Origin: Cryptomeria japonica
Lineage: Eukaryota; Streptophyta; Pinopsida; Cupressales; Cupressaceae
DNA length: 64,000 nucleotides
NCBI RefSeq assembly: GCF_030272615.1
Contig: NC_081414.1
Coordinates: 911,529,009 to 911,593,008, forward strand
Reading direction: 5' to 3'
Below are positions 42,426 to 52,891 of this stretch, in pieces; the stretch's first letter is position 1; every line of letters starts with the position of its first letter. Under the pieces are notes generated by a model. The model did not search any database, had not been told where the DNA came from, and saw nothing but the letters and a program-made list of their open reading frames with translations. A program made the translations under genes and the position numbers.

Positions 42426-44008
42426 AGTAGCAAAAAGGAAGGAACACAAGAGCACAAAAGCACAAGAGACACCCCCCCAAATTCACTCAATCAAAGTACC
42501 CCCCCCAAAGTGATGATTTTGGCACTTTATACTTAGTGCGATTACAATGAGCCACTTGCAAAACAAGGCAAAGTGGACTTATGATGCAAATCTTACAACT
42601 TCTCCAATGAGATACAAGAGACTTCAATCAATAGTGCAATGAATCTAACTGAGATTCAAGCAAATATACAAGTACCAAGAGAGCCAAAAATGGCCAAAAT
42701 CTGAAAGTACAATTTCTACTTACAATGGCATCAATCTGATAGCATTATGTGAAAGTAGACGAAAAAATACGCACTTTCAAAAAAAAACAACACTCGAAAA
42801 GGAGGTCGTATGACCCTAAACGAAGCCTCTGAAGTTGCAAAAACTGAGATTACTCAAGTACAGTCACCAAAAACTACATTTTCTGAAAAATCAATGCATC
42901 AAAATCAAAAAATTTCTTCACCGCTGCGGAGAGCACGAAATTCTAGCCCATTTCAAAAAAAATTGCTCGAAAAAAGGAGCAAAAATGAGCAAGATATGGC
43001 CATTTGAAGTTGAACTGCAAAATCAAAAAGCTCAATGAGAGGGGCCTGCAAAATTTTTGAAAAATGTTGATGTGGCGCTGATGTCAACAAGTCACTGTGT
43101 TAAATTTGATGGCCATATGACCGTCGCAAAAACTTCGCCTCCCTGCTGACTGGGCGTCCGTACTATACAGACTGCTGACTAAGCAGGTGACTGTGCAGGC
43201 CGTATGGATGATGTGGTAGTCTGACAGTGCGTACGGAGGTCTGCGTGGCGTGCAGATTTGGCTGATGATGTGGTGGCCGTACGGATGACTATGTGTATGG
43301 GTTGTACCCGCGGGCCAGTGGTCGCCTGCCATGTGGCAGACGCAGGTCCTCCGGTCTGGGTGGTCGCAAGCGAAGCGGGAGAGACCGGTGGCGTGGACAG
43401 GACGATCGTCAGAGAGGAGAAGACTAGCGGTCGGGTGCCGATGTCAGGAGGAGCCGGCGCGACGGCAGGCGAGCGTGCGGAGCCGGGAGGACGTTGGTGC
43501 CGACGAGAGGTAAAGCGGTCGGCGGCGGGAGCGAGGCGACTGACGAGACGTTCTGCGAGGCGGCGTACGGAACGAGGCGGCGGGTACAGGCTCTACAGAC
43601 CTGCAGGGTACGACAGACCTATAACACGCGGAACTGCGGGTACAGCAGGTCACGGGGGGGTCTGCAGACCCCCCAAAAAATTGCTTTTTTTGTTTATTTT
43701 TGATTTTTTTATTTTTCAATTTTTTCGAAAAAAAAAAAATTTATTTTTTTTGACAAAATTTTTTTTATTTTTTATTTTCGGAAAACATATAAAAAAATTT
43801 CGAAATTCATACAATAATAGCAAAATTGGCGAAAATTTTTTCTCACCAAAATAGGTCGACTTTATAACCAAAATTCATGGAAACGGCCTTCTAGACGCAA
43901 TGGCGGGGTTGGATCTGGTTTAGGACGCCTCCAAAAGATGTTGCTCCTCAAATCTGCCTCTTGACGTCGCAATAATGCCTCTTCAAGACGAATCAGTGAA
44001 TCCCCAAT
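42426..44008 (-). other. E3 leader with GC-rich island
   Basis: 1.6 kb between primer site and Gag. 43130-43670 is strikingly GC-rich with many CpG, against AT-rich flanks. Frames are open on both strands there, as GC-rich DNA gives by chance, and I see no domain. 43675-43850 is an A/T homopolymer-rich stretch. 42426-42800 has a poly-C tract but no coding signature. Confidence 0.5.
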
Positions 44009-44021
44009 GGCTCTGATACCA
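44009..44021 (-). other. E3 primer binding site (initiator tRNA-Met)
   Basis: Minus-strand TGGTATCAGAGCC directly follows the 5' LTR; TGGTATCAGAGC is the standard plant copia primer site. Confidence 0.9.
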
Positions 44022-44470
44022 TGTGAGATTTTGCCAAGATCAAGAGCTCAATGAAATGTACAAAATAGAGACACAATATAGGACAAGAATAAACTGTATT
44101 CTCATCAATAGAAAATGATCAATAATCAAATTACATACAATGTAGATGAGCTTACTTATATAAGAAAGGCTAGGGATATGTGAGCACACAAACATGACAT
44201 GTGGCTCAATAAGAAACAAGGGTAGGTAGGAAATAGGTGTGGGTAGGTAGGAGAAATAATATAATAGTCCACATGAGGTGGATCACCCACTGAATGTGGA
44301 GTTTAACAACAAGATCAACACCATAAAAGGTGGAATTTCTCCTACACACACTATCCCAATGTGGCACAAACACCCAAGTGTCTCATACCCAAACTACTAT
44401 GAAATGCATTTCCTAAGTAAACTTAAGTAAGTGTAATAATATCCAAGATGAATAATTATTTACACCAACA
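44022..44470 (-). repeat. E3 5' LTR
   Basis: 449 bp, TGTGAGATTTTGCC to TTACACCAACA. TATA box CTTATATAAG at 44154-44163. Followed by the CTAAG duplication. Confidence 0.92.
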
Positions 44471-44475
44471 CTAAG

Positions 44476-45432
44476 TGATTATCTCTTCAAAGGACTCTGT
44501 GCCCTTCATGTCTAAATGGAATTCCATCTCGTCATTCAAGTTGGAAATGAATATTTCCACTAGTTCTTGTTAAGGCAAATGAAGAGAATGTCTACTAGAC
44601 AGTTGACTCCACCGTTGTAGGAAAGCTGAGAACAACTCCCCTGGTTTTTGTTTGGTGTTGCATAAATCTGCCATGGTAACATCTCTTTCTATGTTATGTG
44701 CATAATGAGTGATGAATTTTTGGACTAGTTCCTTGAATTTTCTAATGCCACCTGGTAATCGGGAAAACCATTGTGGGGTTGTGCCTCCTAAATTCTAACG
44801 AAAAAGGCACATTAGATAGGTGTCCTCATAGGCCACCTCTAAACAAGCTAAGTGAAATTCTCGTACATGATCTCTAGGGTCTCCTTTGCCCCTGTACTTT
44901 TTAAACTTGGGTGTTTCAAACCCTCATGAAAAAGGTGGCATATGCATGTTCCTATCAAAAGGATAGGGACAAATATCGTTAAGTGAAAACCGAGTAGTCT
45001 TCACACGACTATTGAGTTGTTGAGCGATATTTTCTACCTGTTGTCTCAACATGTCTATTTCTATAGGAGGAGGTACGGGATTCCCTTGATGATTAAGGTC
45101 ATATCGAAAGTAATCTCTACCTCTTCCACCATCGTTATGGCTATGTTCTTCTGATGTTTGTCGTATCTGTGCAGTATCAAAGTTAGAGGGTAGTTTAGCA
45201 CCCTCTTGAGCAAGTCTTAGAAAATGAGCATCTGCATTGTTTCTAAGGATTTCTCAAAGAGTTTATTGAACTTGGGATTGTGTTGTACTCTTTCTATATC
45301 TTCGGGAGTTGGAGTGCTAGGATCTTCATCATTTGTGCCTCCTCCAATGGCTTCTTGGAAATTGTTGAGGTTTTCTTCTTCCTCATCTTTGATCTTTGGT
45401 TGTCGGTTTCTCATTTATCTTGTTTGAGCCAT
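44476..45432 (-). pseudogene. E1 Gag, N-terminal and core part
   Basis: ATG at 45432 (MAQTR, then TAA, then MRNRQPKIKDEEEE). 45414-45217 is an acidic N-terminal region with TPTPEDIERVQHNPKF. The Gag core is readable at about 44800-44480: LGGTTPQWFSRLPGG, FKELVQKFITHYAHN, DLCNTKQKPGELFSAFLQRW, VEIFISNLNDEMEFHL and SFEEIIT. Several stops occur. E3 cuts the gene at 44475, and the remainder is at 26864-27755. Confidence 0.75.
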
Positions 45433-47170
45433 GTTGTTTGAAAGTTTGAGGTTGGTGAAAGTGATTATGAGTTGGTGACGAAATGTTTGATGGAAGATAA
45501 GTGTTTTGTGAAATGTTTTAGAAGATGGATCTCTAGCACTAAAGGTTGGATTTTTACCAAAGTTCTTTTTGAATTACTCTGTGTTTTCAACAATTTTGAT
45601 GTGATAAGGTATAGAAAGGTTTTAGATGTGTTACAAACCAAGCTACCTAGAAATGAGAGGATGCACTCATAAACTAGTTTTAACCTGTGTAGAAATGCCT
45701 CTTAGGATGATGGATCCTAGATGTAGAAACACTCTAAAAGTGATTTGTTGGTTTGATTTAAGCAATATTTAAAATAACTGAGGACAAGACCTTTTTGTGT
45801 TTTGAGAGTTGAATGGTTTTGTGATGTGTGAAGGTGAAGGTGGATAGAATGTGAACCTCAATAATAAATTTATGTCACAAAGGGGGTTTCTACTTCTTCC
45901 TCTCTCTCAGGGGTTGGTGGTTCCCCTCGAGCTACATTGTAGGTGATACAAATTTTTGGAAAGAAAGCAGGGTTGATCTTGCCCCCTTTGTTTTTCTGAT
46001 AATTCAAGGCTCTATACTGAGTAAACGCTCTATTTTTTAAAGGCTCTTTGTCAAATTCGTTGGATTTTCCTTGAAGATACAAGTGCATATGGTGCAAGAA
46101 GGCTCTGTGTGAGAGAAAAATTTGTCTATTGATATAGAAAAACTTCCTTCTTTTGATAAGAGCTTTTGAACTCAATTGTCTCTTTTTCAATGTGGTCTTT
46201 TGATGAAGACTCCTTTTTCTCAAGATGTGAGTGATGGTCATACAATCTTCATACTTGTTCCACTTGTTTGATGTTTGTTTTGTTTATCAATGTTGATGTC
46301 AAATTGTGTTGGATGAATATATGGTTTAAATTTGTTTTGAATTTCTTTGACAAAAAAGCAGAGCAAGCACACAAGCACAATAACCTTGCCCTTTTTCAAC
46401 AAAAGGAAAAAATAGGTATGGGTCTAGATCAACCCAATCATGAATTTTATTGACCCTTTTCAAATGTTTTGTATGTTTTTCCAAAAGCCTGAAGTCGTCT
46501 CAAATTGTTACTGGTCTGACACAAGACGAAGACAACTCAAACACACTTTATCCCTAAGGTCAATGGCCAGTTGCGATATTTTCAGCCCACATCTTGATAT
46601 TTCTTTGACTTTGGTACTACATACCTTATGAATCCCGCTGTGGCAGGTAAGGATGTGATATACTAAGTCTTGCACGAGCATAACAGATAGATGATCCCTA
46701 TGATGGGGGAGTCACCACTTTTATCAAGCTACAAGTAGCCTTTCAAAAAGCCTTGTTTCTACTCAAGGAAATATGTATGGGGGTGGACTTCTATAATAAA
46801 AGGTGTCTAGTAATGTTTGATGTTTTTGGACATAACTTCATTCTGCAGTGACTCAATTAAGAGCCTTGTAATTTGTGGTGGGGCCCATATGTCCTTTCGG
46901 CAAGTTACACTATAGGAACAACTATACCCAAGGCTACAACTTTCGCTTTCACCTGATTTCTATAGTAGCTCGAAGGATTTACCGCGGAAAGTCGTTCCCA
47001 AGACTGATGTGTCTCTTGGCAGGCCTCTCTTAAAAATAAAAATTTTGAGTGTTACTAACACTTTTCTCTTGCACCTAGGACCACGAGAGCCAAGGGAGAG
47101 GATAGTGTGTGTTAGAAGTAGGACCACTCTACAAATTTTTGCACTAGTGTGTCAAACACTGAAAACACTT

Positions 47171-47640
47171 GTTCTTTTTAACTGGTTTATTACAATGTGA
47201 TTTAGATGTTATTTGGAGATGTTTCTCCAACAACCATGGTGTTCTTTTTAATCCCTCAAAACAATATGTTGTCTAACTAGGAAAGTGAAAATCCTGGTCA
47301 ACCAAATTGAAGCACGTTTTTCCTTGAAGTAAAATCGTTGCGTGTAAAGAAAAATGGACAAATTGTTTGTTCTTTTTAACTTGCAAAATGAAATGTTATT
47401 GTGAATTTTAGCTTTGCAAGAAATGAAATTTATTTGTTTATTTTAAACTCAAAATGAATGATTGTTCCTAACTTGCAAGAAAAACAAAGTTTGTTTGTTT
47501 GAGTTTGTGGCTCTTTTTAACTTTGCAACATGAAGTTCTTTTTAAGTTCCAAACTGAAAAATTGTGTTGATTTTATAACCCAAAATGAAAAGTAAAGTTT
47601 GTTTTTAGTCTAAAAGGGAAAATGAATTCTTTTTAATCTG
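47171..47640 (-). repeat. Repeated TTAAAAAGAAC motif in E1 leader
   Basis: On the minus strand TTAAAAAGAAC or a one-base variant occurs at about 47171, 47242, 47369, 47510, 47535 and 47627, with irregular spacing of 25-140 bp, among fragments of AAAATGAAA-like sequence. Origin unknown; degraded tandem array or binding-site cluster. Confidence 0.5.
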
Positions 47641-47859
47641 ACTTTAAAACAAAGTTAGAAAGCAAAAGAAAAAAAAAGTCCTTAATTTTTAACTTCTTGA
47701 ATCCTACAAAACAAGAAGTTAGCAAAACCCTGCACAAAAAGAGAACAAGTTATTGAAATGAAAGTTTTTTGTGGGCTTCTACAAGCCTAAAATTTTTATT
47801 TTTCGGTTACATATTATTTTTTTTCCAACTCTTTGTTACAATAGTGCTACTCTGTGTAA

Positions 47860-48110
47860 ACACGGAAGTGCCACTTTAATACAAAAGTGCTGAAATAATA
47901 ACAAAAGTGCTAAAAAATGCCAAAAGCGCTAAATTAAACTATCAGACAGATAGCACAAAAGCACTAAACGAGTTGCAATAGCACTATAACTCAAACAAAG
48001 GCGCTAATTTAAAGACAAAAGCACCAGAATGTAGTCAAAGGTGCTAAATCATCAACTGTCGAAGGCGCTAAAGCCTGTTGAATAGTGCTAAAGCGCAACA
48101 TGTGTGTCAA
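47860..48110. repeat. Degenerate AAAAGCGCTAAA array next to E1 primer site
   Basis: At least ten copies of (A)AAAG(C/T)GCTAAA-like words spaced about 15-30 bp. Many contain AGCGCT, a six-base palindrome. The array ends about 40 bp before the primer site. Confidence 0.55.
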
Positions 48111-48146
48111 TTTCAACAATTTTTCAAAAAAGTTAGTAGTTTTATA

Positions 48147-48185
48147 ATCAGAAGGTTGCGTGTTCGATTCACGTCAGGTTCACAA
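48147..48185 (-). other. E1 primer binding site matching the whole 3' half of tRNA-Trp
   Basis: The plus strand reads ATCAGAAGGTTGCG, then TGTTCGATTCACGT and CAGGTTCACAA. That is the 3' half of plant tRNA-Trp from just after the anticodon to CCA, with two mismatches in 39 nt by my recollection of the tRNA. It lies two bases from the LTR. The 5' half of the tRNA is absent, so this is not a tRNA gene. Usual primer sites match about 12-20 nt. Confidence 0.75.
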
Positions 48186-48187
48186 AA

Positions 48188-50456
48188 TGATGCGCTGCAA
48201 AAAGGATGTTAGGAACACATAAGAAAGACAAATGTTAGTGTTAGTACTATCAATCATAAATGAAATACAAAGGAAACTACAATCCTAAGTATGCATATCA
48301 AGAGAGATATCAAACATATTATGGAAAGCATACAAAAATGGAGAAAAGACACAAAAAACTCTCAAATTCTTGCCAACGTGCTGATAGCTGCTCCTCCCTT
48401 GTTCCTCTCCTCTCCAAGGTCCACATGAGTGTAGCCCTTAGCTTTTTGCATTTCTATGGAAGTCTTATGGAGATTCAAGACTTATGAAAAATGATTAAAA
48501 TATGCAAATACAAGCTAAATGTGAGAAAGCCTAATTAAACTATATTGATTTTAACCAAAATAACAATTTAGATATGATTTGCTCCTACAATGTTCTCTCA
48601 ATTTTAGTATAGATTAGATGCATACAAGATTTCTGGATCTGGATATGAAGGAAATGGGCTCTATTTATAAGAAAAATAGAGAAATGGATGGTTGAGATTG
48701 AGTAATCTCAACAAGGGTCAGGATTGATGGGTTTATGATCCATGTGAGGGCTTTCAACCCAATCTCAGGATGACAAATATCATCATGAGATGGCATGATA
48801 GGAGATGGAATAAGCATTAAATGTTTGAGATGACATGAAGGTTAGCTTAGGAGGTAAGGTTAGGCTTGAGTTGAATGAAAAAAGCTTTTATTCAATGAAT
48901 AATTCCTTTATCCAATGGACAAACTCTTGTGTAAGAGTTAGTGGGGATAAGCATGGTCAAAGCAATAAATGTTTGAAGAGATCCATGAGTTAAATGGAGG
49001 TTGAGTTAGAGGGAAAGTCTCTAACCATGTGGGTGAGTTTAGTTAACCATTAATGGTCATGTAAGAGCCATAAATGGTCATGTAAGAACCATTAATGGTT
49101 TGGAAGACTTTAGGGGTTAACTTGTTGGAGACATAAAGGATTAAATATTTTTCAAAGACTTTGGAGGCTTTGAGAAGTGACTTCAAGTTGCTTAGGAATG
49201 TGACAATAATTAGGAGGATGATTAGGCTAATTAGGAATGGATTAGAAGAATCTAGAATGGGTTTATGATGCAAGTGGGTTTGGTGGGTGAGAGAAAATAG
49301 GATTTTAATTAAAATAAAATTCATTTATTTCAACTAAAATTGTGCAACTTGCATTTGTAGGAGAATGCAAGTGGGGGGAATTTAGAGATTTAAATAAATA
49401 TTTATTTATTTATTTAAATGAGGAAAGGGGTTAAATTAAACAAATATGCTTTATTCATTTAACTAATTGTTAGAGTGTGGTTTAATGAATTAATTTAAAT
49501 AAATTGAATAATTTATTTAGTTAATAGAAGAAGAGGTTGAAGATGAATTTGTTAGGATTCCCACAGATACTGAGAGGGGGGAGGGTGAATCAGTATCTGA
49601 CTGGTAATCAGATTTTCTTAACTTAAAACATGTAGGGCATATTAATACTGTGTACCGGTAAACAGAAAGTAATGCAATAAACAGATACAAAAGCAACCAC
49701 ATGAAAAACACACCATAACACAATATTTTAACGAGGAAATCCAGTGTGGGAAAAACCTCAGTGGGATTTGTGACCCACAATATTCACTTACTGGCCAATA
49801 AGAGAATATTACTGCTACAAAAGGGGCCTGCACATGCAGGAAGGCCAAGTACCTAGATCTCACTGCTCAAATACAAAATAAGAAGTTTCACTGACTTACA
49901 AAATGGATTATATAAATCCAATGTCTTGTACTGCTTCAAAATAGGATCTATAATGCCAGATCCAGTACCGGTTTCTGCTCTACTTCTTACATAAACCCTT
50001 AACCTATATTTCACATAATAGGTCTGCCTTATTTTGCCTAATTACATTCCTCTCTCCTTACATAATTGTTCTACAATGATCTCTCTTATATGAGTCATTT
50101 TACAAATTGCCAAGTCGGCTTACAATGATTTTTCAATAATAAACAAAATATATTAACAATAAAATTCTTGTCGGCTTTTGTGTCGGTATGCTTCCTTTCA
50201 CTGCCAGTGCCGGTGGTTTGTGTGCCGGTGTAGAATCTAACTTTGCTGGTGCCGATGGATTGCCTTGCCAGTGACATAGGATTGTGAGGTTGCCATCAAT
50301 GACAAAACCTTCAATCACCTACAATGTCTCATTGGAGTGTGCATTTGCCAACAGAATTAATTAAATATTAATTTAATTAACTGATTATTGATGGCTAATT
50401 AATCAAATAAATATTAAATATTCATTTAATTAAGTGGACAAATTTATGTGTCTACA
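48188..50456 (-). repeat. E1 5' LTR (right copy, interrupted)
   Basis: TGATGCGCTGC to TATGTGTCTACA. Removing the solo LTR and one GAATT leaves about 1,460 bp. TATA box (minus TTATAAATAG) at 48661-48670. Confidence 0.9.
49550..50353. mobile_element. Solo LTR (804 bp)
   Basis: TGTTAGGATTC to TTTGCCAACA with a perfect GAATT duplication (49545-49549, 50354-50358). The uninterrupted site GATGAATTAATTAAAT exists in the sister LTR near 2030. It contains GGGGGGAGGGTGAATCAGTATC and GTGGGAAAAACCTC, motifs also present in E6's LTR (about 62465 and 62655), so the two are related. No internal region remains, which points to LTR-LTR recombination. Confidence 0.92.
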
Positions 50457-51563
50457 ACTTTTAACACTTTGGTTCAATTTTTCTATCTTGATTTTCGCTA
50501 TCATGATTTTTGAGTGACTCTATGATGTCTTTGACTAGAGGAACAAGGAAGGAACATGATATTTTTCTTGTCTGATGTCTATAAATTAACCATCAATATG
50601 TGCATATTTGTCTCAGGACATGATCTTCGGAGTATCATCGAAGACATTTCCGATTTGCATATAAAAATGGTTACTATTGCCTGTTTTAAGCAAGCAACAC
50701 TCAGGTCATCTTGGTTGAATTATATCATCTATGTTTGCACTCACTTCCCACATTTTAAAAAGCTCAATGATGACAAAACGCAATAACCCAGTGACTAGTC
50801 TGATCATAGCTTTTCATTTCATTTGCATTTGTATTTGCATTTGCATTTAGCTTGCATTTCATTCTTGCATGGGATCACAAAAGCTCATCTTATCCAAGGC
50901 CAAATCTATTGCAGGAATCATCAAAATATCATCATAAGTGTATACACAATCAGAATGATGACTCATCTCTCTCCAAATATTATCGACCCAACGCAAATCT
51001 TATGCTACCCCCTTAAAAGAACCCACATCAGTGCATCTAAATCTTCCTGCACTCGGATATCAACAAAATGTCAGTTCTTTATCCAATCAACCTTATCATT
51101 TCTATCAATCGATCGCATCTAATCTATTCTATCATGTCTTATACAAGATGTATCTTTCTTAGAACCAGACGTTCTGATCAAGTCTTATACAAGATATATC
51201 GTTTCTAAAACCAGACGTTGTGATCATCTTTGTCTTATATAGGAGGTGTCATTCCTTAAACCAGACTAAATCTCGATCTTATCAATCTAATCAATCTTAT
51301 CGAATTCAATCAAGTTCTATCAATCATCACATCCAGAACCACATCGTAATGATCAAAGAACTCACACTTTCATCAATCAAATCAAATCAAATCAATTTCG
51401 CAACAATCCAAACACTCCAAAGGTCAATTATCTCAATTGATCTCCCAAGGGGGCATCATCATATCGCAATTTATCAATCAAATGTCTCGGGCATCTTATC
51501 GAACCAATATCTTCATCAAAATGAGATTATTATTTGAATCAACACGTCATCACACCTCGCTTC
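50457..51563 (+). mobile_element. E0 right part: non-coding 3' region
   Basis: No domain-bearing frame. Contains three tandem copies of about 48 bp at 51134-51265 (GTCTTATACAAGAT...AACCAGACGTT) and a TTTGCATTTGTATTTGCATT stretch near 50820. It leads directly to the polypurine tract at 51564. Confidence 0.5.
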
Positions 51564-51577
51564 AAAGAGGGGCAAAA
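51564..51577 (+). other. E0 polypurine tract
   Basis: AAAGAGGGGCAAAA touches TGTATACACC. Confidence 0.8.
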
Positions 51578-52746
51578 TGTATACACCTAAAAATGGTCCG
51601 AAGATAATTAATTAAATATGCAATTATTTAATTAATCCCCCTTCCTAATTTAATTGAATTCATTAGCAATTTGATTAAATCTCTTTCATCTACTTATTAA
51701 TAAATATAAGGATTTATTTAATAAGTTTATTTCAATATTCCCCTTTGATTAATTAACCCAAATTAATTAATCCTCCCCTCATTTAATTCATTTCTTCTAA
51801 TCACCTAATTAATTAAAATAAATCAATTTATGAGTTGTTGAAAGTTAATTAGCCTTTTCCTATTATTTGAATTTTTAAATTCAAATTACCCACATGCCTC
51901 CTAACTTCTAACCACCTAACCTAACCATCTCCTTAACCTAACCCATTCCAGCTAACCCTAGTTTTAACTAACCCTATCCAATCTTGCACATCCTAACCTC
52001 CTTATCCTAACCTCCCATGGTGTGGATATTCTCTCCTTGAGACACATGGCACTTAGGCCACATGTATCCTCTCTTGGACACTTGCCCTCTTATGAGCAAG
52101 GCTCCTTGACACTTGTCACCATAGAGATGACAAGTGTCCCTTCCTCCAACCTCTTCTCCAACCTCCTCCAATTTCACCATTGATATCTTCAAACTTAATC
52201 TTGACCATTGATTCCTGCCACCTCACCACTGGCCTTGGAAATCATATAAATATCCCCCATTTTGGAGCACAAAGGATCCCATCTCATATCAATTTAAGCA
52301 TTGTTACTATAGGCATATCCATTTTAGCATATCATTTTAGCATTAGTATTATAGGCAATTGCATCTTAGATCTAGTTCAATCTGATCATTTTCTAGCATA
52401 ATTGTTGAATCATGTAGCTTAATCAATCTCTTTTCTATCTTAATTGCATCATCATCATAGCTTAATTATGCATATCATTAGCTTCATTAGACTCTTGGAT
52501 CAATCTAGCATAATCAATCTCATCTAGCTTTCATCTCATCATCATTTCAAATCCTTCGTTTAGGTGTAGTCAAGTTACTGGGATTGCTTATCCAGATCTG
52601 AGAGAAAATCCACACTCGCATCTCTTCGAAGGTGATAGGTCGCTTTGTCATGGTTTATCTCTCATTTTCTTTTAATTTTGTAACCATGTTTGTAATGATC
52701 TTCTAAGTGTTTGTGTTGTAGCTGCAGGTACCCTACTTCACACACA
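51578..52746 (+). repeat. E0 3' LTR
   Basis: Starts TGTATACACCTAAAAATGG after a polypurine tract; end placed at CTTCACACACA by comparison with the inverted relative 52892-53954. TATA box ATATAAATA at about 52244. Inner similarity to that relative is clear around ATCTGAGAG and GGTCGCTTTGT. Confidence 0.75.
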
Positions 52747-52891
52747 CGACAATAGTTTGATCGGTATGACTTAGTGGGGTTTTGCAAACATATTGTTTTG
52801 AGTTGTTTTGCTAAAATGAAATGTTGGGATTTGTTTATTAGACGAGTTGCTTCTATTTTAACAACTTTAAATGTATCTAGGCAGTACTACT
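52747..52891. other. Spacer between two converging 3' LTRs
   Basis: 145 bp with no feature; likely part of the sequence into which E0 and E5 inserted. Confidence 0.4.

Larger units (their letters stand above)
27756..44470 (-). mobile_element. E3: non-autonomous Ty1/copia element
   Basis: Identical-length LTRs (449 bp) at 27756-28204 and 44022-44470, perfect CTAAG duplication (27751-27755, 44471-44475), minus-strand primer site TGGTATCAGAGCC at the right LTR and polypurine tract at the left one. Coding content is Gag (42425-42097 joined to 30378) and a protease, with no integrase, RT or RNase H. E4 is inserted in the Gag gene. Seven or so differences between the LTRs, counted by eye, indicate a fairly recent insertion. 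It disrupts the gag gene of E1. Confidence 0.92.
45433..48146 (-). other. E1 leader (2.7 kb)
   Basis: Between primer site and Gag. One minus-strand frame (46241-45870, 123 codons, Lys/Arg-rich, ending in an acidic tail) has no recognisable family and may be chance. The rest has no coding signature. Two repeat fields lie at its primer-site end (47171-47640 and 47860-48110). Confidence 0.5.
636..50456 (-). mobile_element. E1: Tat-type Ty3 retrotransposon, minus strand, host of the nested insertions
   Basis: Two direct repeats (636-2134 and 48188-50456) start TG, end CA and differ by an estimated 6-7%. On the minus strand the right copy is followed by a tRNA-Trp primer site (48185-48147), then leader, gag, protease, RT, two RNase H regions, integrase and a polypurine tract touching the left copy. 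This is the canonical order of a dual-RNase H Ty3 element. E2 (3220-20303), E3 (27756-44470) and a solo LTR (49550-50353) are inserted in it. The flanking five bases, GTTTT on the left and ACTTT on the right, do not form a clean duplication, so that point is unresolved. Many stops and shifts make it defective. Confidence 0.85.

Noticed and set aside
43258-43854. 198-codon plus-strand frame and overlapping frames in the GC-rich island
   Set aside because: Several frames on both strands are open at once, as GC-rich DNA gives by chance; Arg/Gly-rich with no domain.
45870-46241. 123-codon basic frame in E1 leader
   Set aside because: No family features; a short Lys/Arg-rich frame in AT-rich DNA is expected by chance. 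Mentioned under the leader only.
48147-48182. Possible tRNA-Trp gene
   Set aside because: Only the 3' half is present; the D arm and anticodon stem 5' side are missing and the position beside an LTR fits a primer site.
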